This document shows, piece by piece, positions 23,413 to 31,670 of a DNA stretch of 32,075 nucleotides (its first letter is position 1; each line of letters starts with the position of its first letter). The stretch covers positions 1-32,075 of the forward strand of contig JAKFXT010000010.1 of the NCBI GenBank assembly GCA_021731245.1. Reading direction: 5' to 3'. Both the position numbers and the translations under genes were made by a program. A model generated the notes under the pieces. That model saw only the letters and a list, made by a program, of their open reading frames with translations, was not told where the DNA came from and ran no database searches. The DNA comes from Patescibacteria group bacterium. GTDB taxonomy: Bacteria > Patescibacteriota > Minisyncoccia > Phycocordibacterales > JAKFXT01.

Positions 23413-23447
23413 AACAAAAAATCCCCACAGTATGGGGATTTCTTGTT
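23413..23447 (-). terminator. Terminator of pilin paralogue 1
   Basis: A 15-bp stem with one mismatch (23413-23427 with 23433-23447, loop CAGTA) and a T-rich 3' arm on the - strand, about 20 nt after the pilin stop at 23469. Confidence 0.8.
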
Positions 23448-23468
23448 TTCAAAAATTAGTAACAGATA

Positions 23469-23936
23469 TTATCCGCAAACAGCGTCACTGGCACCTAAGA
23501 CAACTGGGGTAGTCGTAGACTGACCAGTTGAGTCAACGCATTGCATCAACGGAACACCTGCCGTTGAGCCTTTCAAAGGAACTTCTACAGCCCAAGTTCC
23601 AGCAGGAGTAGCGGGAACGTGACAAGTAGCCAGTATTCCACTTCCAGCTGTTGCAAAAGCAACAACCGTAGCCGCACTTATACCTGAAGCCTGCTTAGCA
23701 GCATTTATAGCATTGATAACGGTTGCGTTTGTACACACAGCGTCATAATTACCCGCGGTGTCGTAAACAATTTCTGCTTGGGCACGAATGTTCGCTAAGT
23801 TTGACTTAATAGCTGCGTTCGCTCCTTTATCACGAGCTGTGTTAAGACTAGCCAATACAACTGAAGAGAGAATACCGATGATGGCGATAACCACCAATAG
23901 TTCGATAAGTGTAAAACCTTTTTGTGTTTTTATCAT
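23469..23936 (-). CDS. Type IV pilin, paralogue 1 (candidate major pilin)
   Basis: 155 residues. Leader MIKTQKG, then [23 protein letters not shown] with Glu5, helix LNTARDKGANAAIKSNLANIR, and a C-terminal domain with two disulphide-type Cys pairs. It stands alone between its own promoter (24052-24057), a structured leader (23970-24047) and a strong terminator, which is how a highly expressed major pilin would be organised. Major-pilin status is inferred. Its 5' block (23806-23919) is shared almost exactly with paralogue 4. Confidence 0.9.
   Translation of the reverse strand: MIKTQKGFTLIELLVVIAIIGILSSVVLASLNTARDKGANAAIKSNLANIRAQAEIVYDTAGNYDAVCTNATVINAINAAKQASGISAATVVAFATAGSGILATCHVPATPAGTWAVEVPLKGSTAGVPLMQCVDSTGQSTTTPVVLGASDAVCG
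23806..23919 (-). repeat. 114-nt block shared by pilin paralogues 1 and 4
   Basis: 23806-23919 matches 22284-22397 at 113 of 114 positions. It encodes the conserved helix from leader to residue ~40. Sequence on both sides diverges sharply. The identity exceeds what protein conservation requires, since paralogues 2 and 3 encode nearly the same helix with different codons. Confidence 0.85.
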
Positions 23937-23969
23937 AATTTACTTAATTATTAATATCTATTTTATTTA

Positions 23970-24047
23970 TTACGTATCGTCTTTAGACTCTTTCAAATCG
24001 ACCCCGCAACCCCATTACAGCGGGGTGCCTTCATTTACGATACGTAA
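23970..24047 (-). ncRNA. Structured leader element upstream of pilin paralogue 1
   Basis: An 11-bp outer helix (23970-23980 with 24037-24047) encloses a 7-bp GC-rich hairpin (24001-24007 with 24020-24026) and a small GTC-TTTA-GAC hairpin, giving a possible three-way junction. A TATAAT at 24052-24057 would start transcription at about 24046, exactly at the outer helix. So the element would form the 5' end of a leader of about 110 nt. I do not recognise a known riboswitch. A terminator for pilC is the alternative, but no T-run follows. Confidence 0.5.
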
Positions 24048-24051
24048 CGCA

Positions 24052-24057
24052 ATTATA
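24052..24057 (-). promoter_or_regulatory. -10 box of pilin paralogue 1
   Basis: TATAAT on the - strand between pilC and the pilin, about 115 nt before the pilin ATG. A weak TTCTTT sits 17 bp upstream as a possible -35. In contrast to most genes here, this unit would have a long leader. Confidence 0.5.
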
Positions 24058-24118
24058 TACCTAAAGCTATATTTAAAGAAAATAGTTGTGGATATCCCTA
24101 AAAATAACAACTTTATAT

Positions 24119-25327
24119 CTACTGAATATTACCTGTTATATTATAAATTGGTATCAAAACAGAAGCGAGGAGTGTTCCTACTCCCAACCCCAAAAGAACA
24201 ATCATGACTGGCTCAATAAGATCAACTAAGGTGTCCACTGCCGTTGAAACTTCTCTTTCATAAAACTTAGCCAAAGTCTTTAAAATAGAATCCAGTTCCC
24301 CTGACTCCTCCCCCACTTTTACCATTTGAATAACGACTCCTGGAATTTCTACCCCTCTTGGCAAGGAGTCGGACAAAGATGACCCGGCCTTAACACGATT
24401 GGATGCTTCTTTCAAAATATCTTGATAAATTCTATTGTCCACAACTTCAGATGTTATTTCCATAGCTCTAACTATTGGAATGCCACTTGCAAGCATGGTG
24501 GAAAGATTATCGGTTATGCGGGCAAGATATAGTTTCCTATATAAGTCTCCTACGTATGGAACGGATAACTTAAAAAATGAAAGGGATAGACTTCCTTTGG
24601 AAGTATTAGCGAAGCGATAAAATACGAATCCAGCCAAAACGACTAACGCTGCGAGAAATATTCCATAATCTATCAAAAAAGAACTGAGTCCAATAACGAT
24701 TTTAGTATAAAGTGGGATTTCTTGACCTGATTCAACTAAAATCTGACTTATCTTAGGAATAACCAAAGTAAGCATTAAAACCATAACAGCTACGAAGGTG
24801 CCGATAACAAAGCCTGGATATATCAAAGCATTTTTAGCTTTGCTCGTTAATTCATAATTTCTATCAAGATAATCTGCTAAATATTGAAAAACTTCATTCA
24901 TTTTGCCAGACTCCTCACCTGACTTAATCATATTTGTATAAAATGGAGTGAAGACATCAGGGTGTTTTGAAAGGGCCTTGGAAATCGGGCTTCCCGCCTG
25001 AATATCATCTGTAATTTCTGCCAATCTTTTTCCAAGGGCCGGATTTGATGCTTCAGATGAAAGCATACGGAAAGTACGCAGGGCAGAGACTTGAGCATCA
25101 AAAAGAGTCGCGATTTGACGGGACAGAATAACGACGTCTTTGTTAGAAATGTGTTCAAAAAGAGCAAAGTCAGTATCGAAAAGTTTTTTACCACCCGTCT
25201 CACGAATTGAAGACACAACTAACCCTCTTCTTTGCAAAGAAGAAATGGCAACGTCAACATTAAGAGCGTCAATAGATCCTTCGTTTTCTCTACCATTACC
25301 ATCAACTGCTTTATAATTAAATAACAT
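24119..25327 (-). CDS. pilC: Type IV pilus inner-membrane platform protein PilC
   Basis: 402 residues, normal for the PilC/GspF family. It is the platform on which PilB and PilT act. N-terminal YKAVDGNGRENEGSIDA (5-21), then two GspF domains: residues about 66-190 with LSRQIATLFDAQVSALRTF and SGEESGKMNEVF, and about 270-395 with ARITDNLSTMLASGIPIVRAM and VGEESGELDSIL. Three TM helices near 168-190, 215-235 and 370-395. It follows pilT after a 176-nt gap that contains an inverted repeat and a possible tiny gene. Confidence 0.95.
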   Translation of the reverse strand: MLFNYKAVDGNGRENEGSIDALNVDVAISSLQRRGLVVSSIRETGGKKLFDTDFALFEHISNKDVVILSRQIATLFDAQVSALRTFRMLSSEASNPALGKRLAEITDDIQAGSPISKALSKHPDVFTPFYTNMIKSGEESGKMNEVFQYLADYLDRNYELTSKAKNALIYPGFVIGTFVAVMVLMLTLVIPKISQILVESGQEIPLYTKIVIGLSSFLIDYGIFLAALVVLAGFVFYRFANTSKGSLSLSFFKLSVPYVGDLYRKLYLARITDNLSTMLASGIPIVRAMEITSEVVDNRIYQDILKEASNRVKAGSSLSDSLPRGVEIPGVVIQMVKVGEESGELDSILKTLAKFYEREVSTAVDTLVDLIEPVMIVLLGLGVGTLLASVLIPIYNITGNIQ

Positions 25328-25338
25328 GGTTGATTTTA

Positions 25339-25428
25339 TTAACGAGTCGGCGAGTTTTTAAAATCACCACCCAGCACCTTTTTAAGTTGTTCGACCTTAT
25401 TAAATTTATTCTTATTACTGTTTATCAT
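25339..25428 (-). CDS. Possible 29-residue small protein upstream of pilC
   Basis: ATG at 25428 and TAA at 25339-25341, ending 11 nt before the pilC ATG. The predicted peptide is basic, begins MINSNKNKFNK and contains VEQLKKVLGGDFKNSP, a plausible amphipathic helix. TATAAT (25442-25447) lies 13 nt upstream of its ATG, giving a leader of about 6 nt. Its coding region includes one arm of the inverted repeat at 25369-25469. It may be a leader peptide for pilC or a chance frame. Confidence 0.3.
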   Translation of the reverse strand: MINSNKNKFNKVEQLKKVLGGDFKNSPTR

Positions 25429-25469
25429 AATTTATTAATTAATTATATTTACGAATTAAGGTGCTGGGT
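25369..25469. repeat. Long-range inverted repeat between pilT and pilC
   Basis: A perfect 12-bp repeat (25369-25380 with 25458-25469), extended imperfectly on the outside, encloses 77 nt of very AT-rich sequence. It may act as an RNA stem, a pilT 3' barrier or an attenuator before pilC. Confidence 0.5.
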
Positions 25470-25503
25470 TGTGAAAATTACAGTCATTACATTCCTTAAT
25501 TTT

Positions 25504-26577
25504 CTACAACAATCTATCCAAAATACGTGGATTAAGTGAGTGCATATACGCATTTTCTGCGGTAATCTCACCCCGACGAACCAAATCCGACAACGATCGA
25601 TTCAAATCAATCATACCTTGATCCATTCCTGTTTCAATAACTGTATTAATTTCATGACTTCTACGCTCTCTAATTAAATTAGCAACAGCGTTATTATTTA
25701 TTAAAAGTTCATAAGCAGGAACAAGTCCGCCTGAAATTCTAGGAATTAGTCTTTGTGAAAAAATTCCCGTCAAACTTGAGGAGAGCTGAAGACGAATCTG
25801 ATCTTGCTGTTCTGCTGGGAAAGAATCAATTATGCGATCTATGGTTTGAGCGGCATTATTTGTGTGGAGTGTTGAAAAAATTAAATGCCCAGTTTCTGCT
25901 GCGGTTACGGCAGTTCCAATCGCTTCCATTCCTCGCATTTCCCCAATCATAGCCACATCCACATCTTGTCTAAACATAGAGTGGAGCGCCGTACCAAAAT
26001 CATCCGTATCCACCTTAACCTCTCTTTGATCAATAATGCATTTTTTCGGTTCAAAAATATATTCTATTGGGTCTTCAATTGTAATAATATGTTCTGCTCT
26101 TTCATTATTTACAAGCTCAATAAGAGCTGCGAGGGTCGTTGTTTTTCCTTGTCCTACTGGCCCCACCACTAGAAAGAATCCTTGTGGTTTTCTAGAAAAA
26201 GTTTCCAAAATCGGAGGCAGATTCAATTCCTGAATTGAGCGAATTTTCTGTGGAATCAAACGCAGAGCAATACTAATTGACCCTCTTTGAAAAAATGCAT
26301 TACCTCGAAAGCGAGTGGTGTCATGATGCTGATAGGCAAAATCACATTCCTTGCTTTCCATAAACTTATCTTTTATCTCCTTTTCAACCATTGCACTAAA
26401 AAGACCCAGAGTGTCCTCTTTAGTAAGTAGCGCTTTCTTAACAAGGGGCACTAAAAATCCAGACACTCTCACAGTCGGGTATCTTCCCTCTGTTAAATGC
26501 AAGTCCGATGCGCTCTCATTGGCAACAATTTTTACCAAATCATCTAATTCTCTTCTATAGTCTTCTAGTGTAGTCAT
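25504..26577 (-). CDS. pilT: Type IV pilus retraction ATPase PilT
   Basis: 357 residues. Hexameric ATPase that powers pilus retraction. N-terminal PAS-like domain with SDLHLTEGRYPTVRVSG (24-40), Walker A GPVGQGKTTT (139-148; most PilT have GPTGSGKST), Asp box IITIEDPIEY, Walker B MIGEMRGME, His box TLHTNNAAQTIDRII, and the C-terminal LIRERRSHEINTVIETG region corresponding to the AIRNLIRE motif. It starts 4 nt after the receiver-domain gene and forms a two-gene unit with it. Confidence 0.95.
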   Translation of the reverse strand: MTTLEDYRRELDDLVKIVANESASDLHLTEGRYPTVRVSGFLVPLVKKALLTKEDTLGLFSAMVEKEIKDKFMESKECDFAYQHHDTTRFRGNAFFQRGSISIALRLIPQKIRSIQELNLPPILETFSRKPQGFFLVVGPVGQGKTTTLAALIELVNNERAEHIITIEDPIEYIFEPKKCIIDQREVKVDTDDFGTALHSMFRQDVDVAMIGEMRGMEAIGTAVTAAETGHLIFSTLHTNNAAQTIDRIIDSFPAEQQDQIRLQLSSSLTGIFSQRLIPRISGGLVPAYELLINNNAVANLIRERRSHEINTVIETGMDQGMIDLNRSLSDLVRRGEITAENAYMHSLNPRILDRLL

Positions 26578-26581
26578 GTTA

Positions 26582-26974
26582 TTAGATATTTTTTCTTTTT
26601 AAAATTTCTTGAACCTGCTCCAAAACTTCAGATGGAATTGTGTTGGCCTTAACAATGTACCCGTCTATGCCTAATTTTTTAGCTGCTTCTATATCAGAAT
26701 TTTGCCCTTGATTAGACAGAACTATGTAGGACGCATTTGGTGCCAAATTACCCTTTCTTATGGCTTCCAAAAATTCTAAACCAGAAAGTCCCGGCATTAT
26801 CACATCAAAAAGTATCGCATCTGGGGTATAACCATTCTTTATTTTTTCCAGTGCATCTTCTCCCGAAAAAGCCGACATGATTTCAAAAGAAGCACTTTTA
26901 AACTTCAGTGTATACATATCAACTAAAAACTTATCATCATCAACCAAAAGTATTTTCTTATTTAATTCAGCCAT
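26582..26974 (-). CDS. Single-domain response regulator (CheY/PilG-like)
   Basis: 130 residues, one receiver domain and no output domain. Acid pocket Asp12/Asp13/Asp14, phosphoacceptor Asp57 in LFDVIMPG, the conserved Ser in YIVLSNQ and Lys in GYIVKAN are all present. It lies directly between pilB and pilT, so it probably controls pilus extension or retraction, in the way PilG/PilH do in twitching bacteria. No histidine kinase gene is in the window. A TATAAT box at 27005-27010 lies 30 nt upstream. Confidence 0.9.
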   Translation of the reverse strand: MAELNKKILLVDDDKFLVDMYTLKFKSASFEIMSAFSGEDALEKIKNGYTPDAILFDVIMPGLSGLEFLEAIRKGNLAPNASYIVLSNQGQNSDIEAAKKLGIDGYIVKANTIPSEVLEQVQEILKRKNI

Positions 26975-27004
26975 AATTTATTTAAATCTTCAAATCTTTA
27001 AAGT

Positions 27005-27010
27005 ATTATA
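27005..27010 (-). promoter_or_regulatory. -10 box of the regulator-pilT unit
   Basis: TATAAT on the - strand in the 55-nt gap after pilB, about 30 nt before the regulator ATG. It suggests the regulator and pilT can be transcribed apart from pilB. Confidence 0.4.
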
Positions 27011-27029
27011 ACGCATAATTAGAATTTAT

Positions 27030-28766
27030 TTATGACAAAGTGTTCACTTCTTCAAAAGGAATTAGCCCATTTGAACATTTAATAATAGCGTCTTCTTGAA
27101 GAGAGATCATCCCTTTATTTCTCATAATATCTCTCATTTCAGGTTCTGTTGCCTTTCTCAAAATAGCCTCCTCAATCTCTCTATTTATTTCAAACATTTC
27201 AAAAACAGCCATTCTACCTCTTACTCCATTTGGACAATCAGCAGTTGGCTGTATTCCATAAAGATTTTCTGTTGGCATAATCTGAGAACGTAAATCTGCT
27301 GGCAAAGTAGCGAAGTGACTTTCGACAAAAGCTTTCATAGAGCCTTCAATTGGAAGTGGCTTACCAGTATTCGGACAAAGAGTGCGCACCAATCTTTGTG
27401 CCATTACTAAAACAATTGTGGGAGCAATTAAATATGGGTCAATTCCCATATCAATAAGTCGAGGTATAACGCCAAGCGCATTGTTGGTGTGAATAGTTGA
27501 AAGAACCAAGTGACCAGTAAGAGCCGCTTGAACCGCAAGGGCCGCCGTTTCTTTATCTCGTATCTCACCCACCATTATAATGTCTGGGTCTTGGCGCAAA
27601 GTAGTACGTAGCCCCGTTGCAAATGTGTAATTAATCTCGGGACGAATCTGAGATTGATTCATACCTTCTATGTTAAATTCAACAGGATCTTCCAAAGACA
27701 AAACATTTTTTGTCTCTCTATCAATTTCATTTAACATTGAGTAAAGAGTGGTAGATTTACCAGCTCCAGTTGGACCAGAAATCAAAATTATACCGTACGG
27801 CTTTTGAATAGATCTTCTAACCATTTCTAAATGTTCTTTAGAAAGTCCTGACCCCTCAAGGCTACGGACTCCTTTTTCTTTATCCAAAATACGCATCACA
27901 ACCTTCTCTCCATAGTAAGTTGGAAAAGTTGATACGCGAAAATCTACACCACGACCATCAATTTTTGCCGAAAAGCGTCCATCTTGTGGTTTTCTGTGTT
28001 CATCCAATTTCATATTGGAAAGTATTTTTATACGAGCGACGACACTTCTGTGAACAGTTATAGGTAAAACTAAACTGGTATGTAATTCTCCATCAATACG
28101 AAAACGAACGCGGGTGCGCTCGGCCATTGGCTCAATGTGAATGTCAGATGCCTGACCTTCTATCGCATATCGTAAAACTGTTGCCACAATTTTTGTAACA
28201 GGGGCATCCTCAATAATTCTCGCCTCTCCCGCTTTTTTGCTTTGAGTTAAATCTTGAGTAGATTCTTTATTTAAATCAGTATCTTCCCCACCAAGTTCTC
28301 CCGAGAGTTCAGAAAGAGCCTTGGTTACTTCACCAGAAAGACCTTTGTACATATCGATAACAGATTTAAAGTCATCTGTTGATATTAAAAATAGTTTAAA
28401 AGGAAGATTTATCTTTGAAGAAATAAAATTCAAAGCGTCTCTTGCCTCAATATTATCCGGATCAACAATACCTACTTCCAAAACTCCGTCGGAAACACTT
28501 ATTGGAACAAATTTATAGTGAGACGCAGATTCCTCTGGAATATATTTAAGTATTTCAAAGGGTATATCTTTGTCATCAACACTCCTTATAGGGATTTTCA
28601 AATATTGACCTTTGGCTTCCAAAAAGTCCTCACTTGTTACACCGTGATCTTTAAGAACTTCTTCAAGAGGTGATTTAGATTCTCTTACCTCACGCTCAAC
28701 AGTAGCCGCCTCTTTGTCGGTAATAATATTTTTACGAACTAAAATTGAAAGCAGTGGGTTAGCCAT
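27030..28766 (-). CDS. pilB: Type IV pilus assembly ATPase PilB
   Basis: 578 residues from the ATG at 28766 (AAGGA lies 4 nt upstream; a TTG four codons earlier is in frame). Hexameric motor for pilus extension. N-terminal MshEN-like domain (about 1-140), linker, N2 domain with SDIHIEP (207-213), Walker A GPTGAGKSTT (331-340), Asp box LSLEDPVEF, Walker B IIMVGEIRD, His box STIHTNNALG. The zinc site that normally has four Cys has only two (Cys464 in LCPNTG and Cys511 in DCPNGVRGR). It leads the motor region. Confidence 0.96.
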   Translation of the reverse strand: MANPLLSILVRKNIITDKEAATVEREVRESKSPLEEVLKDHGVTSEDFLEAKGQYLKIPIRSVDDKDIPFEILKYIPEESASHYKFVPISVSDGVLEVGIVDPDNIEARDALNFISSKINLPFKLFLISTDDFKSVIDMYKGLSGEVTKALSELSGELGGEDTDLNKESTQDLTQSKKAGEARIIEDAPVTKIVATVLRYAIEGQASDIHIEPMAERTRVRFRIDGELHTSLVLPITVHRSVVARIKILSNMKLDEHRKPQDGRFSAKIDGRGVDFRVSTFPTYYGEKVVMRILDKEKGVRSLEGSGLSKEHLEMVRRSIQKPYGIILISGPTGAGKSTTLYSMLNEIDRETKNVLSLEDPVEFNIEGMNQSQIRPEINYTFATGLRTTLRQDPDIIMVGEIRDKETAALAVQAALTGHLVLSTIHTNNALGVIPRLIDMGIDPYLIAPTIVLVMAQRLVRTLCPNTGKPLPIEGSMKAFVESHFATLPADLRSQIMPTENLYGIQPTADCPNGVRGRMAVFEMFEINREIEEAILRKATEPEMRDIMRNKGMISLQEDAIIKCSNGLIPFEEVNTLS

Positions 28767-28780
28767 TGTATCCTTCAACC

Positions 28781-28786
28781 ATTATA
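28781..28786 (-). promoter_or_regulatory. -10 box of pilB
   Basis: TATAAT on the - strand 14 nt before the pilB ATG, with AAGGA between them. Leader about 7 nt. Confidence 0.45.
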
Positions 28787-28812
28787 CATCGCCAAACTAA
28801 TCTTAAATACAA

Positions 28813-29181
28813 CTAATTGGTCAATGTTCCAACACCAATATTTATTTGTGGGGAAGATGGTGCGACAGAGCCTTCAAATGGCGCGAATGGATTTTCTCTT
28901 CCTTTGTCGCCTTCAGTTAAAACAAGGTCTGTACTAAAATTATTCAATTTCTTAAAAACTGAATCAGTGAAAATATCCTGACTGAGTTTAATTCTCTTAA
29001 GCTCCAAAAGCAGTGGTAGCACTTCCCCACCAACACTGCCGCCCGCAGAAGAAACACTTATAAAAGTAGTTGGGTCTGATGAAGAATTTTCAGCAAAAAA
29101 ATAATTATAAACAAAATATAGACCAACTAAAATTGCTACAAAGATGACTATATTTTTAATTTCAGATTTTATAAAATCCAT
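28813..29181 (-). CDS. PilP-like type IV pilus operon protein
   Basis: 122 residues. One N-terminal TM helix (about 10-30), a linker, and a C-terminal stretch with GRENPFAPF, similar to the RDPF motif of PilP proteins. No lipobox Cys, so it would be membrane-anchored rather than a lipoprotein, fitting a bacterium without a classical outer membrane. It follows PilO by 16 nt in the pilM-N-O order, the position of pilP. Assignment rests on position and that motif. Confidence 0.6.
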   Translation of the reverse strand: MDFIKSEIKNIVIFVAILVGLYFVYNYFFAENSSSDPTTFISVSSAGGSVGGEVLPLLLELKRIKLSQDIFTDSVFKKLNNFSTDLVLTEGDKGRENPFAPFEGSVAPSSPQINIGVGTLTN

Positions 29182-29197
29182 ATAATTATATTATTAC

Positions 29198-29779
29198 TTA
29201 ACGTAACCAATAAGTTTTAATGGTAATGTCGTAATCATAAACCTCTCCGGTGGTACTTCTTACTGCTATATTTGTAACATCGGCTAGGCGAAGTGAGCTT
29301 TCTAAACTCTTCAAAAATTGCTTGAAAACCTCATATTTTGCGGAAACGCTAAAACCTAAAGTCACAGAACCGATCGTTTCATTTCCTCCTATCGCAATCT
29401 CACGTTCTTCTCCAGAATTAGCGTTACTATTGCTTGTATTCCCAGAAAAACGTAATGATTTAAGAACAAGTCCATAAGGCCTAGCTATATCATTTATACC
29501 GATAACAAGACGAATATTATCAATGTAGTCCGGTAATAATCTTTCGAGCCTATCTCTGTCACCTTGATTCAAAGCATTCTTGGCTTCAAGTAATTTATTT
29601 TTCTCACGAACAAACTCGTCAGAATTTCCAATAGCAGTATCATAATCAGCTATTTCCTTCATAATCATTTCTATACCTGGCTTTGCGGGGTCATCGCTTC
29701 TATACATTGGATCAATCACTGTAAAAAATAGTCCGACTGAAATAACTATTAATATGACTTGAAAAATAATTTTGTTCAT
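29198..29779 (-). CDS. pilO: Type IV pilus alignment protein PilO
   Basis: 193 residues. TM helix at 3-22, coiled coil (about 38-80), then a ferredoxin-like domain with GSVTLGFSVSAKYEVFKQFLKSLESSLRL, typical of PilO. It pairs with PilN to link the platform to the rest of the machine. Its ATG overlaps the pilN stop by 4 nt. Confidence 0.85.
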   Translation of the reverse strand: MNKIIFQVILIVISVGLFFTVIDPMYRSDDPAKPGIEMIMKEIADYDTAIGNSDEFVREKNKLLEAKNALNQGDRDRLERLLPDYIDNIRLVIGINDIARPYGLVLKSLRFSGNTSNSNANSGEEREIAIGGNETIGSVTLGFSVSAKYEVFKQFLKSLESSLRLADVTNIAVRSTTGEVYDYDITIKTYWLR

Positions 29780-30420
29780 ATTCCTTCAGAATCGATTACG
29801 CTCCTAAATTTAATTAATTGAGGGTCAACAATTGTAGAAACAGAAAAATTTATGTTACCGCTACCATCAAGGCTAAGGTCAGAAAAAATTGGCTCACGAA
29901 AACCTTTGGTTCTATTAAAAAGGTCTGATTGTAAAGCAACGCTTGTATAATTTTTAGCATTTCCCCTTGCTTTAAATTGTATGCCACCAATAGAGGTCGG
30001 CAATTCTGATGTTTCTACAGCCCCAACCTCTATCTCTCTATCGGGAATAACAAGATTTAAATCCAAAAAGCGAACGTGTTTTATAGTTGCGTCCTCCAAG
30101 ATATCGAAAAAAGCTGACACAGCAACGTGCTGATCGAGCAATTTCTGAGATTCTTCTATTCGACTCCCTAAACGCTTTAAATCTCTAACGGTATCTAAAT
30201 CAAAGCCCTTTCTCGCCCTTTCAAGAGTTTCTCTTTTATTTACAAGTGACTTCTCCAAATAACCCTTATAAAGATACGCCCCAAAAGACAGGGCTACTGC
30301 TCCAAAGAAAATAATGACGCATATTATAGTTACAACCGAAACACCTCTATTTTCATAGCTATAGCTGGTTTGGATTATTGGCTTTTTTGGTATAAAAGAA
30401 GTCTGAGATTGACTATCCAT
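29776..30420 (-). CDS. pilN: Type IV pilus alignment protein PilN-like
   Basis: 214 residues. Cytoplasmic N-terminus of about 27 residues, TM helix at about 28-50, coiled coil (about 55-95, ERARKGFDLDTVRDLKRLG), then a beta-rich periplasmic-type domain. It follows pilM by 78 nt and overlaps pilO. PilN normally binds PilM through an N-terminal INLLP motif; I do not see that motif here, so PilM binding must differ or be degenerate. Confidence 0.75.
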   Translation of the reverse strand: MDSQSQTSFIPKKPIIQTSYSYENRGVSVVTIICVIIFFGAVALSFGAYLYKGYLEKSLVNKRETLERARKGFDLDTVRDLKRLGSRIEESQKLLDQHVAVSAFFDILEDATIKHVRFLDLNLVIPDREIEVGAVETSELPTSIGGIQFKARGNAKNYTSVALQSDLFNRTKGFREPIFSDLSLDGSGNINFSVSTIVDPQLIKFRSVIDSEGI

Positions 30421-30498
30421 ATGTTTATTATATCAAGAAGAACAACGATTTTTATAACAACAAACGTGAATAACTCATTATTCGCCTACCTAGGAATT

Positions 30499-31629
30499 TT
30501 AATTTTGTTGACTCAATTTACGTAATGCTAAACCAACAGCAACAGCAAACTCTGGCCCAACAGCTTTTAGAGTAGGTGAGAGAAAGGCTGGGGTTAAAGT
30601 TTTAGAAAATGGATCTCCTGCAATTACCTCTGCTTGAAAATGTACTTTAGCGGCTTCAGCAAAACCACGCATCACAGCTCCCCCGCCGGACAAAACCACT
30701 TTTGAAATAGTGTGATTATTTTTTTTCTCAAATGAAAGCAGAACTTGATTACTTTCATTAAATATATAGTCCAAAGAAAGCGTTACCACTTCATTAATAG
30801 CCCTGTTTGCAGGGTCGGTCGACAAACCAACACTTCTTTTTAATTCTTCCGCCTGAGAAACTGGTACATCCAAAGATTTTGCGATCGATAAAGTAATATC
30901 TTGTGAGCCGCGATTTATAATGTGTGAATCTTTTATGACACCATGCTCCATCAAATAAAGCTTGGTGGTCCCTGCCCCCATATCCATAATCATAACTGGC
31001 TCAATCCCCTGATCTAAGACTGAGCGAGCTGTGCTAAAAAGTTCTATTTCAAAAACAGGGTCTTCAAATCCGAGTTCTGTACTAATTGTTTTATTTTTTA
31101 TAAGCGCATCATTTAATATAGCAACGAGAAGAACGTCAATTTTTTTAGCGCCATTGTCTTTGCCTTTAGATGCCTTAGTTTCTCCCGGAGAAGAAAATCT
31201 GTCTTCTTTTTTTGGTATTACCCACCAGTCCAGTGAGACTTCGGAAATAGGAACTGGAATATAACGCCTTGCTTCAAGCGGAATCATTTCTGCCATTTTC
31301 TTTTCTCCAATATCTGGCATTTCCACAAATGAAATTAGGCTTGAGGCAAGTGGGATTGAAACAACAGCATTCTTACTTGTCACTTTAGCCTCCCGAAACA
31401 AATCTGTAAGCGCCTCTTTAATTCTGTCTATAGGTAAATTAGTAGCACGCCCAAGCTCAATACCGCCATATGGACCAAGGGCAATTTCTCCATAAGTCTC
31501 GAGGACTGCACGGCCATTCTTTTTCTTAAGTTGCACTACTTTTATGGCAGAGGCGCCAATATCAACTCCCACAACGCTTTCGTCTCTACTTGTCAAATTT
31601 TGAAAAATTTTTTTAAATGAAATATCCAT
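30499..31629 (-). CDS. pilM: Type IV pilus assembly protein PilM
   Basis: 376 residues, actin-like fold. ATP-binding motifs VVGVDIGASAIKVVQL (19-34), the MIMDMGAGTTKLYL phosphate-2 loop (about 218-231) and KVVLSGGGAVMRGF (about 313-326). The region EMIPLEARRYIPVPISEVSLDW (about 106-127) is the PilM signature. PilM couples cytoplasmic ATPases to PilN/O. The insertion at about 140-155 (RFSSPGETKASKGKDNG) is a charged, flexible loop. First gene of the pilM-N-O-P order; divergent from comF with a 41-nt gap. Confidence 0.94.
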   Translation of the reverse strand: MDISFKKIFQNLTSRDESVVGVDIGASAIKVVQLKKKNGRAVLETYGEIALGPYGGIELGRATNLPIDRIKEALTDLFREAKVTSKNAVVSIPLASSLISFVEMPDIGEKKMAEMIPLEARRYIPVPISEVSLDWWVIPKKEDRFSSPGETKASKGKDNGAKKIDVLLVAILNDALIKNKTISTELGFEDPVFEIELFSTARSVLDQGIEPVMIMDMGAGTTKLYLMEHGVIKDSHIINRGSQDITLSIAKSLDVPVSQAEELKRSVGLSTDPANRAINEVVTLSLDYIFNESNQVLLSFEKKNNHTISKVVLSGGGAVMRGFAEAAKVHFQAEVIAGDPFSKTLTPAFLSPTLKAVGPEFAVAVGLALRKLSQQN

Positions 31630-31670
31630 TTTCTACTGAAAATATGTCAGAATGATATTAAGTATATCAT

